From Ahrensia sp. (lineage in GTDB: Bacteria; Pseudomonadota; Alphaproteobacteria; Rhizobiales; Rhizobiaceae): DNA of 64,000 nt. The stretch is from contig JAPPOQ010000030.1 in assembly GCA_028817895.1 (NCBI GenBank), positions 268,773 through 332,772 on the forward strand. Reading direction: 5' to 3'. Below are positions 36,174-45,618 of the stretch, piece by piece; position 1 is the first letter of the stretch, and each line of letters begins with the position of its first letter. Under the pieces are notes generated by a model. That model was not told where the DNA came from. It saw only the letters and a program-made list of their open reading frames with translations, and ran no database searches. The position numbers and the translations under genes are program-made.

Positions 36174-37444
36174 CAGTGATACCACGGTGTCGGGCCCGCA
36201 CCCAACTCATCAATGGGTCGGCCTTGCTTGAACCGCTCCAACGTGAAGGCCGAATTCAGCGCGTGCGGCTTGTCGTTTGCAATGGTGTGCGCAAAACACC
36301 AGCCGGATGCCGGGGTCGCCTTGAACCCGCCATAACACCAGCCCGCATTGAGATACATGCCAGGCAACGGGCCTGTGGTGATGATGGGAGACCCGTCCAT
36401 CGACATATCCATGATGCCGCCCCACGAGCGCAAAAGCCGCAAGCGTGCGAAATTTGGGAACATTGCGACGAGTTCACTCATCACCTCTTCCCAAACCGGC
36501 AAATTGCCGCGCTGCGCATAGGAATTGTAGTAGTCGATATTTCCGCCAAAGACCAAACCGCCCTTGTCGGATTGCGACACGTAAAGATGGCCGGCTCCAA
36601 AAGTCGTGACCGAAGGGAGAATCGGCTTGATGCTTTCGGACACGAAAGCCTGCAACACTGTTGACTCAATCGGCAGACGATCTACGCCTGCGAGCTTCAT
36701 CACCCGGCTGGTGCTCCCCGCCACCGCAACTCCGGTTTTTCCAGCGCGGATTTCGCTGCGTTCGCCTGCCCGTTCCACTTCCACACCGACAATGGTGTCG
36801 CCCTCCTTGAGAAAGCCAACAACCTCAGTGTTCTCAAGCAGGTCCACACCCAGCTGGTCCGCCCCTCGTGCATAGCCCCAGGCAACAGCATCATGGCGTG
36901 CATTGCCAGCATCCGGTTGCAAGAGCGCCCCTTCAATCGGGAAGCGCGCAGAGCCCGACACATCCATGCCGGGATTGAGCTTCGCCACCTGGCCACGGTC
37001 CAGCAATTCAGACCGAACACCCATGAGACGCATCTGATTTCCGCGTTCTGCATAGGCATCCATCTGGCCCGGCGTATGAGCCAGGTTCATGACACCGCGC
37101 GGCGAAAACATCACATTGTAGTTCAGTTCATGGCTGAGGCCGCGCCACAATTCCATGGATTTTTCGTAGAAGGCGCTGTTCGGAGGCAGGCGATAGTTCG
37201 ACCGGACGATTGTTGTGTTACGGCCAACGTTGCCAGAGCCGAGATATCCCTTCTCGACCACCGCGACGTTGGCGATGCCGTGCACCCTGGCCAGATAGAA
37301 GGCCGTAGAAAGACCATGACCGCCGCCACCGATAATCACGACATCGTATTGCGCCTTGGGCTGCGGCTTGCGCCAGGCCGGCGTCCAATGGCGATTGCCG
37401 GTAAAGGCGTTGCGCAAAATGGCCAGTGCGGAATATCGAGACAT
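36173..37444 (-). CDS. soxB: Sarcosine oxidase beta subunit
   Basis: This is the catalytic flavoprotein subunit of sarcosine oxidase, with covalent FMN and non-covalent FAD. From the ATG at 37444 it has 423 residues, close to the family norm; an in-frame TTG at 37480 is less likely. The FAD motif DVVIIGGGGHGLSTAFYLA lies near residues 33-51. GYLGSGNVGRNTTIVRSNYR is the strongly conserved SoxB block, and the histidine used for covalent FMN in this family falls near it. C-terminal LNAGWCYGGFKATPASGWCFAH closes the site. It opens the soxBDAG operon, divergent from folD. Confidence 0.94.
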   Translation of the reverse strand: MSRYSALAILRNAFTGNRHWTPAWRKPQPKAQYDVVIIGGGGHGLSTAFYLARVHGIANVAVVEKGYLGSGNVGRNTTIVRSNYRLPPNSAFYEKSMELWRGLSHELNYNVMFSPRGVMNLAHTPGQMDAYAERGNQMRLMGVRSELLDRGQVAKLNPGMDVSGSARFPIEGALLQPDAGNARHDAVAWGYARGADQLGVDLLENTEVVGFLKEGDTIVGVEVERAGERSEIRAGKTGVAVAGSTSRVMKLAGVDRLPIESTVLQAFVSESIKPILPSVTTFGAGHLYVSQSDKGGLVFGGNIDYYNSYAQRGNLPVWEEVMSELVAMFPNFARLRLLRSWGGIMDMSMDGSPIITTGPLPGMYLNAGWCYGGFKATPASGWCFAHTIANDKPHALNSAFTLERFKQGRPIDELGAGPTPWYH

Positions 37445-37583
37445 ACGAGGCCTTGTGGCGCGCCCTTCAGGGCTTTGCAAGCGCCATATGTTTAGCGTCA
37501 GTCACAAGCGAAATTTCGCTTGCGCTTTGGCGTGATTTCGCCGCAGATACGGATTAAGCGTTTTAGAAAATACGACTCGAAAC

Positions 37584-38486
37584 ATGAGCGATCCCAAAAT
37601 TGATGGCAAAGCCGTCGCTGACGAGGTGATGGCCAATGTCAAGCGCAGCGCGGACCTGCTGATCGCGGAAACCGGCATTACGCCGGGTCTCGCGGTGATC
37701 ATCGTCGGCGAAGACCCCGCCAGCCAGGTATACGTCGCCTCGAAGGGCAAGCGCGCCAAGGAATGCGGCTTCCATTCAGTGCAGCACACGCTTCCCGCAC
37801 AGACCAGCGAAGAAGACTTGCTGGACCATGTATGCGCCCTCAACGATGACGCCTCGATTCACGGCATCTTGGTGCAACTGCCCCTGCCCGCCCACATCGA
37901 TGAAAATCGGGTGATCCAGATCATATCACCAGCAAAGGATGTTGATGGTTTTCACCTCACCAATGTCGGAATGCTGACGGTTGGCGATGTATCGAACGCC
38001 TTTGTGCCCTGCACGCCGGCCGGATCGATGATTCTGCTGCGCCGGGCTCTGGGAGATGATCTTTCCGGCAGAAACGCGGTTGTTGTCGGTCGCTCCAACA
38101 TCGTTGGCAAACCGATGGCGAGCCTCTTGCTGGCCGCAAATTGCACGGTGACGATTGCCCATAGCCGCACTAAAGACCTGGCCGATGTCGTTCGCGGTGC
38201 CGACATCGTGGTCGCAGCTGTCGGACGCCCGGAAATGGTGAAGGGCGACTGGATCGCCCCCGGTGCGACCGTGATTGATGTCGGCATCAACCGCATAGAC
38301 GCACCCGAACGAGGCGAGGGCAAAACGCGGCTCGTGGGCGATGTCGATTACAATGAGGCGGCACAGCACGCAGCTCATATCACGCCTGTGCCCGGGGGTG
38401 TGGGACCGATGACCATCGCTTTGCTGATGGCCAACACCCTCACCTCTGCCTATCGCAGCGCCGGGCGTGAACCTCCTCAGTTTTGA
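37584..38486 (+). CDS. folD: Methylene-THF dehydrogenase/cyclohydrolase
   Basis: This 300-residue bifunctional enzyme converts 5,10-methylene-THF through methenyl-THF to 10-formyl-THF. The catalytic [14 protein letters not shown] carries the Tyr-Lys pair, [17 protein letters not shown] is the second FolD signature, and [17 protein letters not shown] binds [20 protein letters not shown] is the C-terminal signature. Divergent from soxBDAG across 139 bp, it handles the methylene-THF that sarcosine oxidase makes, so the pairing is functional. The downstream regulator gene starts 12 bp after the stop. Confidence 0.96.
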   Translation: MSDPKIDGKAVADEVMANVKRSADLLIAETGITPGLAVIIVGEDPASQVYVASKGKRAKECGFHSVQHTLPAQTSEEDLLDHVCALNDDASIHGILVQLPLPAHIDENRVIQIISPAKDVDGFHLTNVGMLTVGDVSNAFVPCTPAGSMILLRRALGDDLSGRNAVVVGRSNIVGKPMASLLLAANCTVTIAHSRTKDLADVVRGADIVVAAVGRPEMVKGDWIAPGATVIDVGINRIDAPERGEGKTRLVGDVDYNEAAQHAAHITPVPGGVGPMTIALLMANTLTSAYRSAGREPPQF

Positions 38487-38497
38487 GATCAAGAGCC

Positions 38498-39466
38498 ATG
38501 GCCGGAAACGATCTCGATAAGACGCATCGCCATCTGGCTTTTTTGGTTGTCGACGCTTTCTCAATGCTGTGTCTGGCGGCGGCGATTGATCCGCTGCGTG
38601 CGGCCAACAGACTCACCGGATCGGACTATTATCAATGGAGCCTAGTCTCTATCGACGGTGAACCGGTCGAAGCGTCCAATGGCATGGTGGTTGAAGTCAA
38701 TCAATCGCTTGAAGACCCGCTCTCCTGTGATGTCCTGTTCGCTTGCGCTGGATATCGCACCGAAGTACCGGGGCAGACACGCCTCCTTGGAAAGCTTCGC
38801 GAACGAGCCCGCCGCGGAGGGGCATTGGGCGCTTTGTCGATTGGCAGCCACATTCTTGGGCAAGCGGGACTCCTGAACGGTTATGATTGCACCATTCACT
38901 GGGAAAATCGGGCAAGTTTCCAGGAAGCCTTTCCGGCGGTGAACTGCACCGGCCATGTGTTTGAGGTTGATCGCGACCGCTACACCTCTGCCGGAGGAAC
39001 CACCTCAATCGATTTGATGCTGTATCTGATCGGCGAGGATTTTGGTGCGCAGGTCGCCAATGAGGTGGCCAACCAGTTTCAGCACGAGCGCATTCGAACC
39101 AATCAGGATCGTCAGCGCATCGGCCCGGAACGAGACCTCGGCGGCAAATCGGAAAAACTTCAGCGCGCGGTTGAGCTGATGGCGGAAAATCTTGAAGAAC
39201 CGCTGACCGCGCTGGAAGTGGCGCGGCGGGTTGATCTGTCTCTGCGGCAAGTTGAACGGCTCTTTCTGCGCCATCTCAACTCGACACCCGGGCGCTACTA
39301 TATGAGCGTTCGGCTGGAGCGAGCGCGCGAACTGTTGCGCCACACCAATGCCTCCATACTCGATGTGGCGCTTTCGACCGGCTTTACGTCGCACAGCTAT
39401 TTTGCCCAAAGCTATCGCAACCATTTTCGCTGCTCTCCATCAGAAGAGCGGCGCGGGAGGCTTTGA
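38498..39466 (+). CDS. GlxA-family AraC-type regulator (GbdR-like)
   Basis: This 322-residue regulator has an N-terminal DJ-1/PfpI-like sensing domain (~10-190, AFLVVDAFSMLCLAAAIDPL and LGALSIGSHILGQAGLLNG). A C-terminal AraC DNA-binding domain spans ~215-320 (ALEVARRVDLSLRQVERLF, ILDVALSTGFTSHSYFAQSY). The ATG at 38498 is preferred to an in-frame TTG at 38483 that overlaps folD. Members of this group control choline, glycine betaine, carnitine and sarcosine catabolism. Its place beside sox and folD suggests it activates them. That link is inferred from position. Confidence 0.88.
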   Translation: MAGNDLDKTHRHLAFLVVDAFSMLCLAAAIDPLRAANRLTGSDYYQWSLVSIDGEPVEASNGMVVEVNQSLEDPLSCDVLFACAGYRTEVPGQTRLLGKLRERARRGGALGALSIGSHILGQAGLLNGYDCTIHWENRASFQEAFPAVNCTGHVFEVDRDRYTSAGGTTSIDLMLYLIGEDFGAQVANEVANQFQHERIRTNQDRQRIGPERDLGGKSEKLQRAVELMAENLEEPLTALEVARRVDLSLRQVERLFLRHLNSTPGRYYMSVRLERARELLRHTNASILDVALSTGFTSHSYFAQSYRNHFRCSPSEERRGRL

Positions 39467-40576
39467 ATGTCCAAACCGTTGAGCGGTGTGCGGGTCGTCG
39501 AGCTCGCCTCGATCGGCCCCGGCCCGTTTGCCGCGATGATGCTGGCTGATCACGGCGCCGACGTCATCCGCATCGAAAAGCCGGGAGGTCGCAATGTCGG
39601 CACCAGCCGGTCGGACAAGGACATATTATTGCGTGGCAGACGCAAGGTCGAACTCGATCTGAAGAGGCCAAACGATGTTGCGAAAACCTTGGCTCTTATC
39701 GCCAAGGCAGATGCTTTGGTTGAGGGCTTCCGCCCCGGCGTGACGGAACGTCTCGGATTGGGTCCGCAAGACTGTCATTCCGTTAATCCTGCGCTCGTTT
39801 ATGGCCGCATGACGGGCTGGGGCCAGGATGGACCTTTGGCGGAGCGAGCCGGGCATGACATCGACTATATCGCGATAACCGGTGCGCTCGCCGCTATTGG
39901 AACCAAGACGTCTGGCCCGGTGCCGCCACTCAATCTGGTTGGTGATTTTGGTGGCGGCGGCATGCTGATGGCATTCGGTATTGCGGCAGCTTTGTTGCCA
40001 GCAAAGCTGAGCGGCAGAGGAACGGTGATCGACGCAGCCATGGCAGAAGGCGCAGCCATGCTGATGGCCATGCCGTTTTCCCTGAAAGCGCAGGGTCTTT
40101 GGCCCGCCGGTCGAAGCAGCAATCTGCTGGATGGCGGCGCGCCCTTCTATGGCACCTATGAAACCAAGGATGGCGAGTGGATGGCTGTCGGCGCAATTGA
40201 GGAACCGTTCTGGCAGGAGTTGATCGCAAAGCTGGGACTGGACGATCCGCTGCTTGAAAGGCGCATGGATCCGTCAAGCTGGCCGCAACTTCGCGAGGTG
40301 ATCGCAGAGCGCATTGCGAGCGAAACGCGCGATCACTGGACAACGGTATTCGAAGGCAGCGACGCATGCGTGGCGCCCATCCTTTCCATGGAAGAGGCGC
40401 CGCAGCATCCGCACAATGCGGCTCGCAACGTGTTCGGTGAAAGCGATGGGGTCATGCAGCCAGCCCCTGCCCCACGGTTCGACGGCGACGTGCCACAAAT
40501 CCCGCAAACCGATATGAGCGCCTGCGACTATGACGCATTGCTGGCCGAATGGAGCGAGCCGGTCGCGCGAAGCTGA
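39467..40576 (+). CDS. CaiB/BaiF-family CoA-transferase or acyl-CoA racemase
   Basis: This 369-residue family III CoA-transferase opens PLSGVRVVELASIGPGPFAA and has the aspartate region LVYGRMTGWGQDGPLAERAGHDIDYIA, whose Asp is the acyl-binding residue in transferases. The G(x)GHDIDYIA form and MLLADHGAD-like start also fit alpha-methylacyl-CoA racemase. The two roles cannot be separated from sequence alone, though AMACR-type is my first choice. It starts directly at the regulator's stop codon, so the two are cotranscribed, and ends convergent with the second ABC system. Confidence 0.88.
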   Translation: MSKPLSGVRVVELASIGPGPFAAMMLADHGADVIRIEKPGGRNVGTSRSDKDILLRGRRKVELDLKRPNDVAKTLALIAKADALVEGFRPGVTERLGLGPQDCHSVNPALVYGRMTGWGQDGPLAERAGHDIDYIAITGALAAIGTKTSGPVPPLNLVGDFGGGGMLMAFGIAAALLPAKLSGRGTVIDAAMAEGAAMLMAMPFSLKAQGLWPAGRSSNLLDGGAPFYGTYETKDGEWMAVGAIEEPFWQELIAKLGLDDPLLERRMDPSSWPQLREVIAERIASETRDHWTTVFEGSDACVAPILSMEEAPQHPHNAARNVFGESDGVMQPAPAPRFDGDVPQIPQTDMSACDYDALLAEWSEPVARS

Positions 40577-40586
40577 GGCTTCAAGC

Positions 40587-41660
40587 CTATCCAGGGGAGA
40601 GTCCGCGCAACCTTTCGGAACGGCGGCGCAGCAGTTCCACCGTGGTCAGCAGCAGGATCGACATGATCACAAGAATGGTCGCGACGGCGAGAATCGTCGG
40701 GCTGATCTGCTCGCGCAGGCCGGAGAACATCTGGCGGGGAATGGTGCGCTGATCGACATCGGCGAGGAAAATCACGGCCACCACTTCATCAAGCGACGTG
40801 ATGAAGGCGAAGAGAGCGCCCGAGATCATGCCCGGAATGATGAGCGGCATGATCACCTTGGTGAAGGTCGTCCAGCCATTGGCACCCAGGCCCTGGCTCG
40901 CGCGAATGAGTGACTGATCAAAACCCGTCAGCGTCGCGGTGACGGTTATGATGACAAAGGGCACGCCCAGCGTCGCATGGGCCAGAACGAGCCCAAGATA
41001 GGTGTTGGCGAGACCATTCTCATAGCCGGGAATGATGCCCTGCATCGTACCGCCATAGAAGAAGAACATGCCGGTTGCTGTGATCACGAGTGGCACGATC
41101 ATCGGCGAAATCAACAGGCTCGTGATGGCCGTGCGAAACGGCATTTCCGGTCGCGACAGGCCGAGTGCCGCAAGGGTGCCAAACCCGGTGGCCAGAGCGG
41201 TTGAGACTATCGCGATGAAGAAGGAATTTCTGGCGGCGCGAATCCAGGTCGCGTTGGCCCACATATCGGCCCACCACCCTTCGATCGCGTCCGGCGCCGT
41301 CATGCCAAAGCGGAAGATATCGGCATACCACCGCAGCGAATAGGCTGCCGAGTCGAGCGCCAGCATGCCGTCCGTGAAGGAGAAATAGGGTTCCGCATTG
41401 AAGGAAAGCGGGATGATGACAAGGATCGGCAGGACGAGAAAAATGAAGATCATCGTGCAGATCGTCAGATAGGCGTATTTCCCGATCTTCTGCGCGCGCG
41501 TCGCGTAAGGGGGGAGTTCGCCCATGGCGAAAAGCGGAATACCGAAAATGATCGCAAAACCGAGCGTTCCCGCCCATGAGCGAGTGTACAGCGCAAACAG
41601 CACAACCGCGGCTGCGAAAACGTAGAAGCCATTGCTTTGAATGCGTTGGGAAAGCTTCAT
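40587..41660 (-). CDS. Spermidine/putrescine-type ABC permease (PotC-like)
   Basis: This 357-residue inner-membrane permease is longer than PotC (about 260) because of extra N-terminal helices (GFYVFAAAVVLFALYTRSW, TLGFAIIFGIPLFAMG) before the usual core. The EAA loop is GQLIRASQGLGANGWTTFTKVIMP-like (SLIRASQGLGANGW). It starts 4 bp after the preceding permease stop. It belongs to the four-gene system 45458-40587, with ATPase, binding protein and two permeases. Ligand is uncertain, since extended PotB/PotC-like pairs occur in systems for opines, polyamines and other guanidino compounds. Confidence 0.87.
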   Translation of the reverse strand: MKLSQRIQSNGFYVFAAAVVLFALYTRSWAGTLGFAIIFGIPLFAMGELPPYATRAQKIGKYAYLTICTMIFIFLVLPILVIIPLSFNAEPYFSFTDGMLALDSAAYSLRWYADIFRFGMTAPDAIEGWWADMWANATWIRAARNSFFIAIVSTALATGFGTLAALGLSRPEMPFRTAITSLLISPMIVPLVITATGMFFFYGGTMQGIIPGYENGLANTYLGLVLAHATLGVPFVIITVTATLTGFDQSLIRASQGLGANGWTTFTKVIMPLIIPGMISGALFAFITSLDEVVAVIFLADVDQRTIPRQMFSGLREQISPTILAVATILVIMSILLLTTVELLRRRSERLRGLSPG

Positions 41661-41664
41661 CGCC

Positions 41665-42972
41665 CTATCCGAACTTCAGATTGTCGACGCCGACCAGCTT
41701 GTTGTAGAGCCAGTAAAACACGAGAACGACGACCAGCAGGATGGTGCCGAGTGCTGCGCCAAGCGACCAGTTGAGCGTTTTCTTGATATGGTCAGCGATG
41801 AGATTGGAAATCAGCAGGCCATCATTGCCGCCAACCAATGCCGGCGTAATGTAGTAGCCAATCGCCAAGATAAAGACGAGCAAGGTTCCCGCCGCGATGC
41901 CCGGCACAGTCTGCGGGAAGTAAACCCGCATGAAAGCATAGGTGCCGCTGGCTCCCATGGATCGCGCCGCGCGCATGTAGCTTGGCGGGATGGTTTTCAT
42001 CACGGAATAGAGCGGTAGGATCATGAAGGGCAGCAGGATATGCACCATGGCGATGATCGTGCCCTGCAAATTGTAAATCATCTGGATGCGCGACTCATCC
42101 GTGATGATCCCCAGATAGACGAAGATGTTGTTGACCACCCCTTCCGTCTGCAACATCGCGATCCACGCTGATGTGCGCACAAGCAACGATGTCCAAAACG
42201 GCAGCAAGACCAAAATCATCAACAGATTGGAGATGCGCAACGGCAGCGTTGAGAGCAGATAGGAGACCGGATAGGCGATAATGAAACAAAGAGCAGTGAT
42301 CAGCGCAGACACCCAAATGGTCTTCCAAAGAATGGGCACGTAGATGCGGTAAAGTTCATCCGCCTGCACGATGCTGCCATCGGCGTCGTATTTTCGATCC
42401 GTCGCCGCCAAATAGAAGGCGAGCGTGTAGTCCTTGGTGATGCGCTGAAGGGTTGTCCAGACAATGCGCTCTTCCCAGCGCTTGTCGATTGCAAACAGAG
42501 CTTCCTTGTAGGGGCCTTCCGTGATCCGCGCCGCGCGCCGAGCGGTCTTTGTGACCAGGCTGCGATAACCCGGCAATTCATAGTTCAATCGCGTCGCCAG
42601 ATTGCCAACAGTACGCCCGATTTCGCGACTTCTGCGCGCCTTCGCCAAGTCCTCAACGAATATTTTAACCGTCTCTTCCGATGGAAGGTCCTGCCCATCC
42701 CATTGCTGAATGGCTTCGGCGAAAGCAGGCACAACATTGGAGCCAGTTGGATTGTAGAGAGACCGAAACAACATGTCGCCAATCGGTGCGACGAAGGCGA
42801 TGAGCACGAACAGCACCAGCGGCATGGTGAGCATGAGCGCCCGCAGTTTCATGCGTCGTGTGGTCTGCGCCAGCTTTTGCTTGAGCGGCGTACCGTCAGC
42901 AGCAACGAGGGGTTCGTTACCCGCGCGCTGTGCCGTTCCGCCAACAGGCATGTCCAAGGTGGCGTCGCTCAT
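41665..42972 (-). CDS. Spermidine/putrescine-type ABC permease (PotB-like, extended)
   Basis: This 435-residue permease is unusually long because of a soluble insertion of about 150 residues (~75-225, NVVPAFAEAIQQWDGQDLPSEE onward in part) between helix 1 and the permease core. The ATG at 42972 opens MSDATLDMPVGG, with GGGGAG upstream; the frame from 43020 is rejected. The core carries ILPLYSVMKTIPPSYMRAARSMGA and later PGIAAGTLLVFILAIGYYITPALVGG, both typical of PotB. Next to it on the 5' side are two hairpins separating it from the binding-protein gene. Confidence 0.87.
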   Translation of the reverse strand: MSDATLDMPVGGTAQRAGNEPLVAADGTPLKQKLAQTTRRMKLRALMLTMPLVLFVLIAFVAPIGDMLFRSLYNPTGSNVVPAFAEAIQQWDGQDLPSEETVKIFVEDLAKARRSREIGRTVGNLATRLNYELPGYRSLVTKTARRAARITEGPYKEALFAIDKRWEERIVWTTLQRITKDYTLAFYLAATDRKYDADGSIVQADELYRIYVPILWKTIWVSALITALCFIIAYPVSYLLSTLPLRISNLLMILVLLPFWTSLLVRTSAWIAMLQTEGVVNNIFVYLGIITDESRIQMIYNLQGTIIAMVHILLPFMILPLYSVMKTIPPSYMRAARSMGASGTYAFMRVYFPQTVPGIAAGTLLVFILAIGYYITPALVGGNDGLLISNLIADHIKKTLNWSLGAALGTILLVVVLVFYWLYNKLVGVDNLKFG

Positions 42973-43017
42973 GAACGCACAACTCCCCAACCAAAGCGTC
43001 CAAAGCTTCGGCAAAAC

Positions 43018-43109
43018 CATTCCTCATTGAACCGGCCGTGACGATGCCGCGCAAAGCCCGTTGAACCAGAGCCGGTTGAATGAGGAATGGGGCGCGGCTT
43101 GCGCGCCCC
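43018..43109. repeat. Two hairpins between binding-protein and permease genes
   Basis: CATTCCTCATTGAACCGGC (43018-43036) is the inverted complement of 43071-43089 with one mismatch, enclosing 34 bases. A second hairpin, GGGGCGCG (43089-43096) and CGCGCCCC (43102-43109) with a five-base loop, adjoins it. Lying just after the binding-protein stop, they could stabilise the upstream transcript or attenuate read-through, giving more binding protein than permease. Confidence 0.75.
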
Positions 43110-43138
43110 AAACCATGTGATTGACTTAAACCGTCAGA

Positions 43139-44239
43139 TTAGCCAGCGAGCCAAGCGTTGAAACGCTCGTTCAGCTGGTCGGCATTGTCTGCCCAGAACT
43201 CAAAGTTGTTCTGCACGGCATTGGTCAGGTTCTCAGGTGCGGTTGGCATCTGCGGCCCCATGTCGATATCGGCATTGTGGAACTTGCCAACCAACGGCGC
43301 TGAAGATTTACGAGCCGGACCATAGGAAATGTAGGAGGCCTGCGCCGCAAGCTGCTCGGTAGCGGTGGAGAACTTCAGGAACTCCATTGCGGCTTCCTTG
43401 TTCTTGGCACCCTTGGGGATGACCCACAGGTCAAGGTCCCAAACCTGGCCGTCCCAGACGATTTCAAACGGCTTACCTTCACCAGCAACAGCATTGAAGA
43501 TACGGCCATTGTAAGCGGTAGTCATCAACACTTCGCCGTCGGCCAGAAGCTGCGGGGGCTGAGCGCCGGCTTCCCACCACACGACATCATCCTTAATGGT
43601 GTCGAGCTTGGCGAAAGCGCGGTCAACACCTTCCGGAGTAGCCAGAACATCATAGACTTCAGCAGCTGGAACGCCATCCGCGATCAGCGCAAATTCGAGG
43701 TTCACTTTCGCGCCCTTGCGGAGGCCACGCTTGCCCGGCCATTTTTCGGTGTTGAAGAAATCGGCCATTGTGGTGGGCACATCGCCGGTGATCTTGGTCG
43801 TGTCGTAGGAAAAAATGGTTGACCACACGATGTTGGCAACAGCGCATTCGTGCAGCGTACCTTCCAGGAAATCCTCCTGAGCAGGTGTACCATCGGCACC
43901 GGCAGGCAAGATCGATGGGTCAAGCGGCTCGATAAGGCCTTCGTCGCAAGCGCGAACGGCGTCGGACAGTTCAACGTCGACGATGTCCCATGTCACATTG
44001 CCAGCTTCTACCTGTGCTTTGATCTCGGCAATACCACCATTGTAGTCCTCAGACTTGATCTGGATGCCGGTCTCTTCGATGAACGGCTTGTGGTAAGCCT
44101 CCACCTGAGATTTCGTGTAGGCACCACCCCACGACACCACCGTCAATTCCTTTGCGTGGCCATCTGCCATAGCAGCGGTCGCACCAAAAGCGACGGCGGC
44201 ACCGAACACGGTGCCAAGAAGCATGTTCTTCAACTTCAT
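43139..44239 (-). CDS. Periplasmic binding protein of a spermidine/putrescine-type ABC system
   Basis: This 366-residue secreted solute-binding protein has its ATG at 44239 with AGGGAGA upstream. It opens a Sec signal peptide (MKLKNMLLGTVFGAAVAFG, cut near AAMA). The longer frame from 44488 is spurious. Mature sequence KELTVVSWGGAYTKSQVEAY and the later KSEDYNGGIAEIKAQVEAGNVTWDIVDVE match the PotD/SBP_bac_8 class. Highly expressed position and hairpins downstream fit a binding protein. The ligand is unclear: WGGAYTKSQ is common in opine, polyamine and related systems. The nearby agmatinase-like gene suggests a guanidino or polyamine ligand. Confidence 0.88.
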   Translation of the reverse strand: MKLKNMLLGTVFGAAVAFGATAAMADGHAKELTVVSWGGAYTKSQVEAYHKPFIEETGIQIKSEDYNGGIAEIKAQVEAGNVTWDIVDVELSDAVRACDEGLIEPLDPSILPAGADGTPAQEDFLEGTLHECAVANIVWSTIFSYDTTKITGDVPTTMADFFNTEKWPGKRGLRKGAKVNLEFALIADGVPAAEVYDVLATPEGVDRAFAKLDTIKDDVVWWEAGAQPPQLLADGEVLMTTAYNGRIFNAVAGEGKPFEIVWDGQVWDLDLWVIPKGAKNKEAAMEFLKFSTATEQLAAQASYISYGPARKSSAPLVGKFHNADIDMGPQMPTAPENLTNAVQNNFEFWADNADQLNERFNAWLAG

Positions 44240-44333
44240 GAATGTAGTCTCCCTGTTGATATCCGATCGGACGGCTTCGTCGACCGGGCTCCGCGAAAGA
44301 GGGTTTTCGCGAAATGCTCGTGCGGCTGTCACT

Positions 44334-45458
44334 CTACAGCGGATCAAGTGCTCTGCAATCCTCCGTCTTCCAGCCAACATTGACTTTAGCACCCTCGGCG
44401 AGCGGAACATGGTCCGCGCTGTTGGGCACCTTGACGATGAACTCTTCGTTTCCCGCGACCCGCATACGTGTGCGAATGTGATCGCCAAGATAGATGAGTT
44501 CGATGATCTCGCCGGTCAGGACATTGGGCAAGGCCCCATTCTTGGGCGCGATCTCGACCCGTTCGGGTCTCAAAGATAGCGTGGTTCGGTCGCCCTGCCC
44601 CACAAGATCGCCAACGCGGGCGGCCTGCACTGTGCCGCCGCCGTTCAGTTCGACCGTGCAGCTATCATTGGAAATTGCCGAAACTGTGCCGTCGAACTTG
44701 TTGTTCTCGCCAATAAACTGCGCAACGAATGAATTCTGCGGCCGCTCATAAAGCTCATCAGGCGCGGAAAGCTGCTGGATCACACCATCTTCAAACACCG
44801 CAACACGGTCTGACATGGTCAGAGCCTCGGTCTGGTCATGCGTGACGTAAACAACAGTGACGCCAAGGTTTTCGTGTATGTGCTTGATTTCATATTGCAT
44901 CTGCTCGCGCAGTTGCTTGTCCAGCGCACCGAGTGGTTCATCCATCAGGACCAGCTTTGGCTCAAAGACCAACGCACGGGCCACCGCAACACGCTGCTGC
45001 TGCCCGCCAGACAATTGCGCCGGGCGGCGGCCTCCCATCTGCGGCAATTCGACCATGTCGAGCGCTCGCTGCACGCGCTCCTCAATGTCTGCACGCCCCA
45101 TGCGACGCACTTTCAACGGAAAGGCCAGATTTTCCGCCACCGTCATATGGGGAAACAGCGCATAGTTCTGAAAGACCATGCCAATGCCGCGCTTGTTGGG
45201 CGGCACATTGTTGATCGATTCTCCAGCCAGGTAAATTTCGCCATGTGTGGCAGGTTCAAAACCGGCCAACATCATCAAGGACGTGGTTTTGCCCGAACCG
45301 GACGGGCCGAGCATCGTTAGGAATTCGCCTTCGGCAATGTCCACATTAAGATCTTTGACGACGAGAACTTCACCGTCATAGCTCTTCTGAACATTCTCAA
45401 AGCGAACGAAAGCGTCGTCTCGCGCCTGACTTTGCGAAGCGCTCTTGTTCACCAGCAA
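44334..45458 (-). CDS. PotA-like ABC transporter ATP-binding protein
   Basis: This 374-residue ATPase powers the second polyamine-type importer. Walker A GPSGSGKTT is at 51-59, LSGGQ at 149-153 and Walker B LMDEP at 171-175. A TOBE domain covers ~285-370. The start is uncertain: TTG at 45458 or GTG at 45452, neither with a strong ribosome site. It is the first gene of the four-gene operon, 160 bp after the agmatinase-like gene on the same strand. The A-rich, AT-rich spacer 45459-45540 probably holds its promoter. Confidence 0.9.
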   Translation of the reverse strand: MLVNKSASQSQARDDAFVRFENVQKSYDGEVLVVKDLNVDIAEGEFLTMLGPSGSGKTTSLMMLAGFEPATHGEIYLAGESINNVPPNKRGIGMVFQNYALFPHMTVAENLAFPLKVRRMGRADIEERVQRALDMVELPQMGGRRPAQLSGGQQQRVAVARALVFEPKLVLMDEPLGALDKQLREQMQYEIKHIHENLGVTVVYVTHDQTEALTMSDRVAVFEDGVIQQLSAPDELYERPQNSFVAQFIGENNKFDGTVSAISNDSCTVELNGGGTVQAARVGDLVGQGDRTTLSLRPERVEIAPKNGALPNVLTGEIIELIYLGDHIRTRMRVAGNEEFIVKVPNSADHVPLAEGAKVNVGWKTEDCRALDPL

Positions 45459-45618
45459 GACGCTCGCAGATTTGACACCACAAAATCAATATAACCAACT
45501 GAAAACACTCAACTCTCCAGTTTTTCAATCGGCCATTCGACCGGTCATCGCTCGATTCGCGACACAAAACAATGCTGCGGGCGCAAAATCAACCGTGGAT
45601 CGCAGTTTTGCGCGCTCT

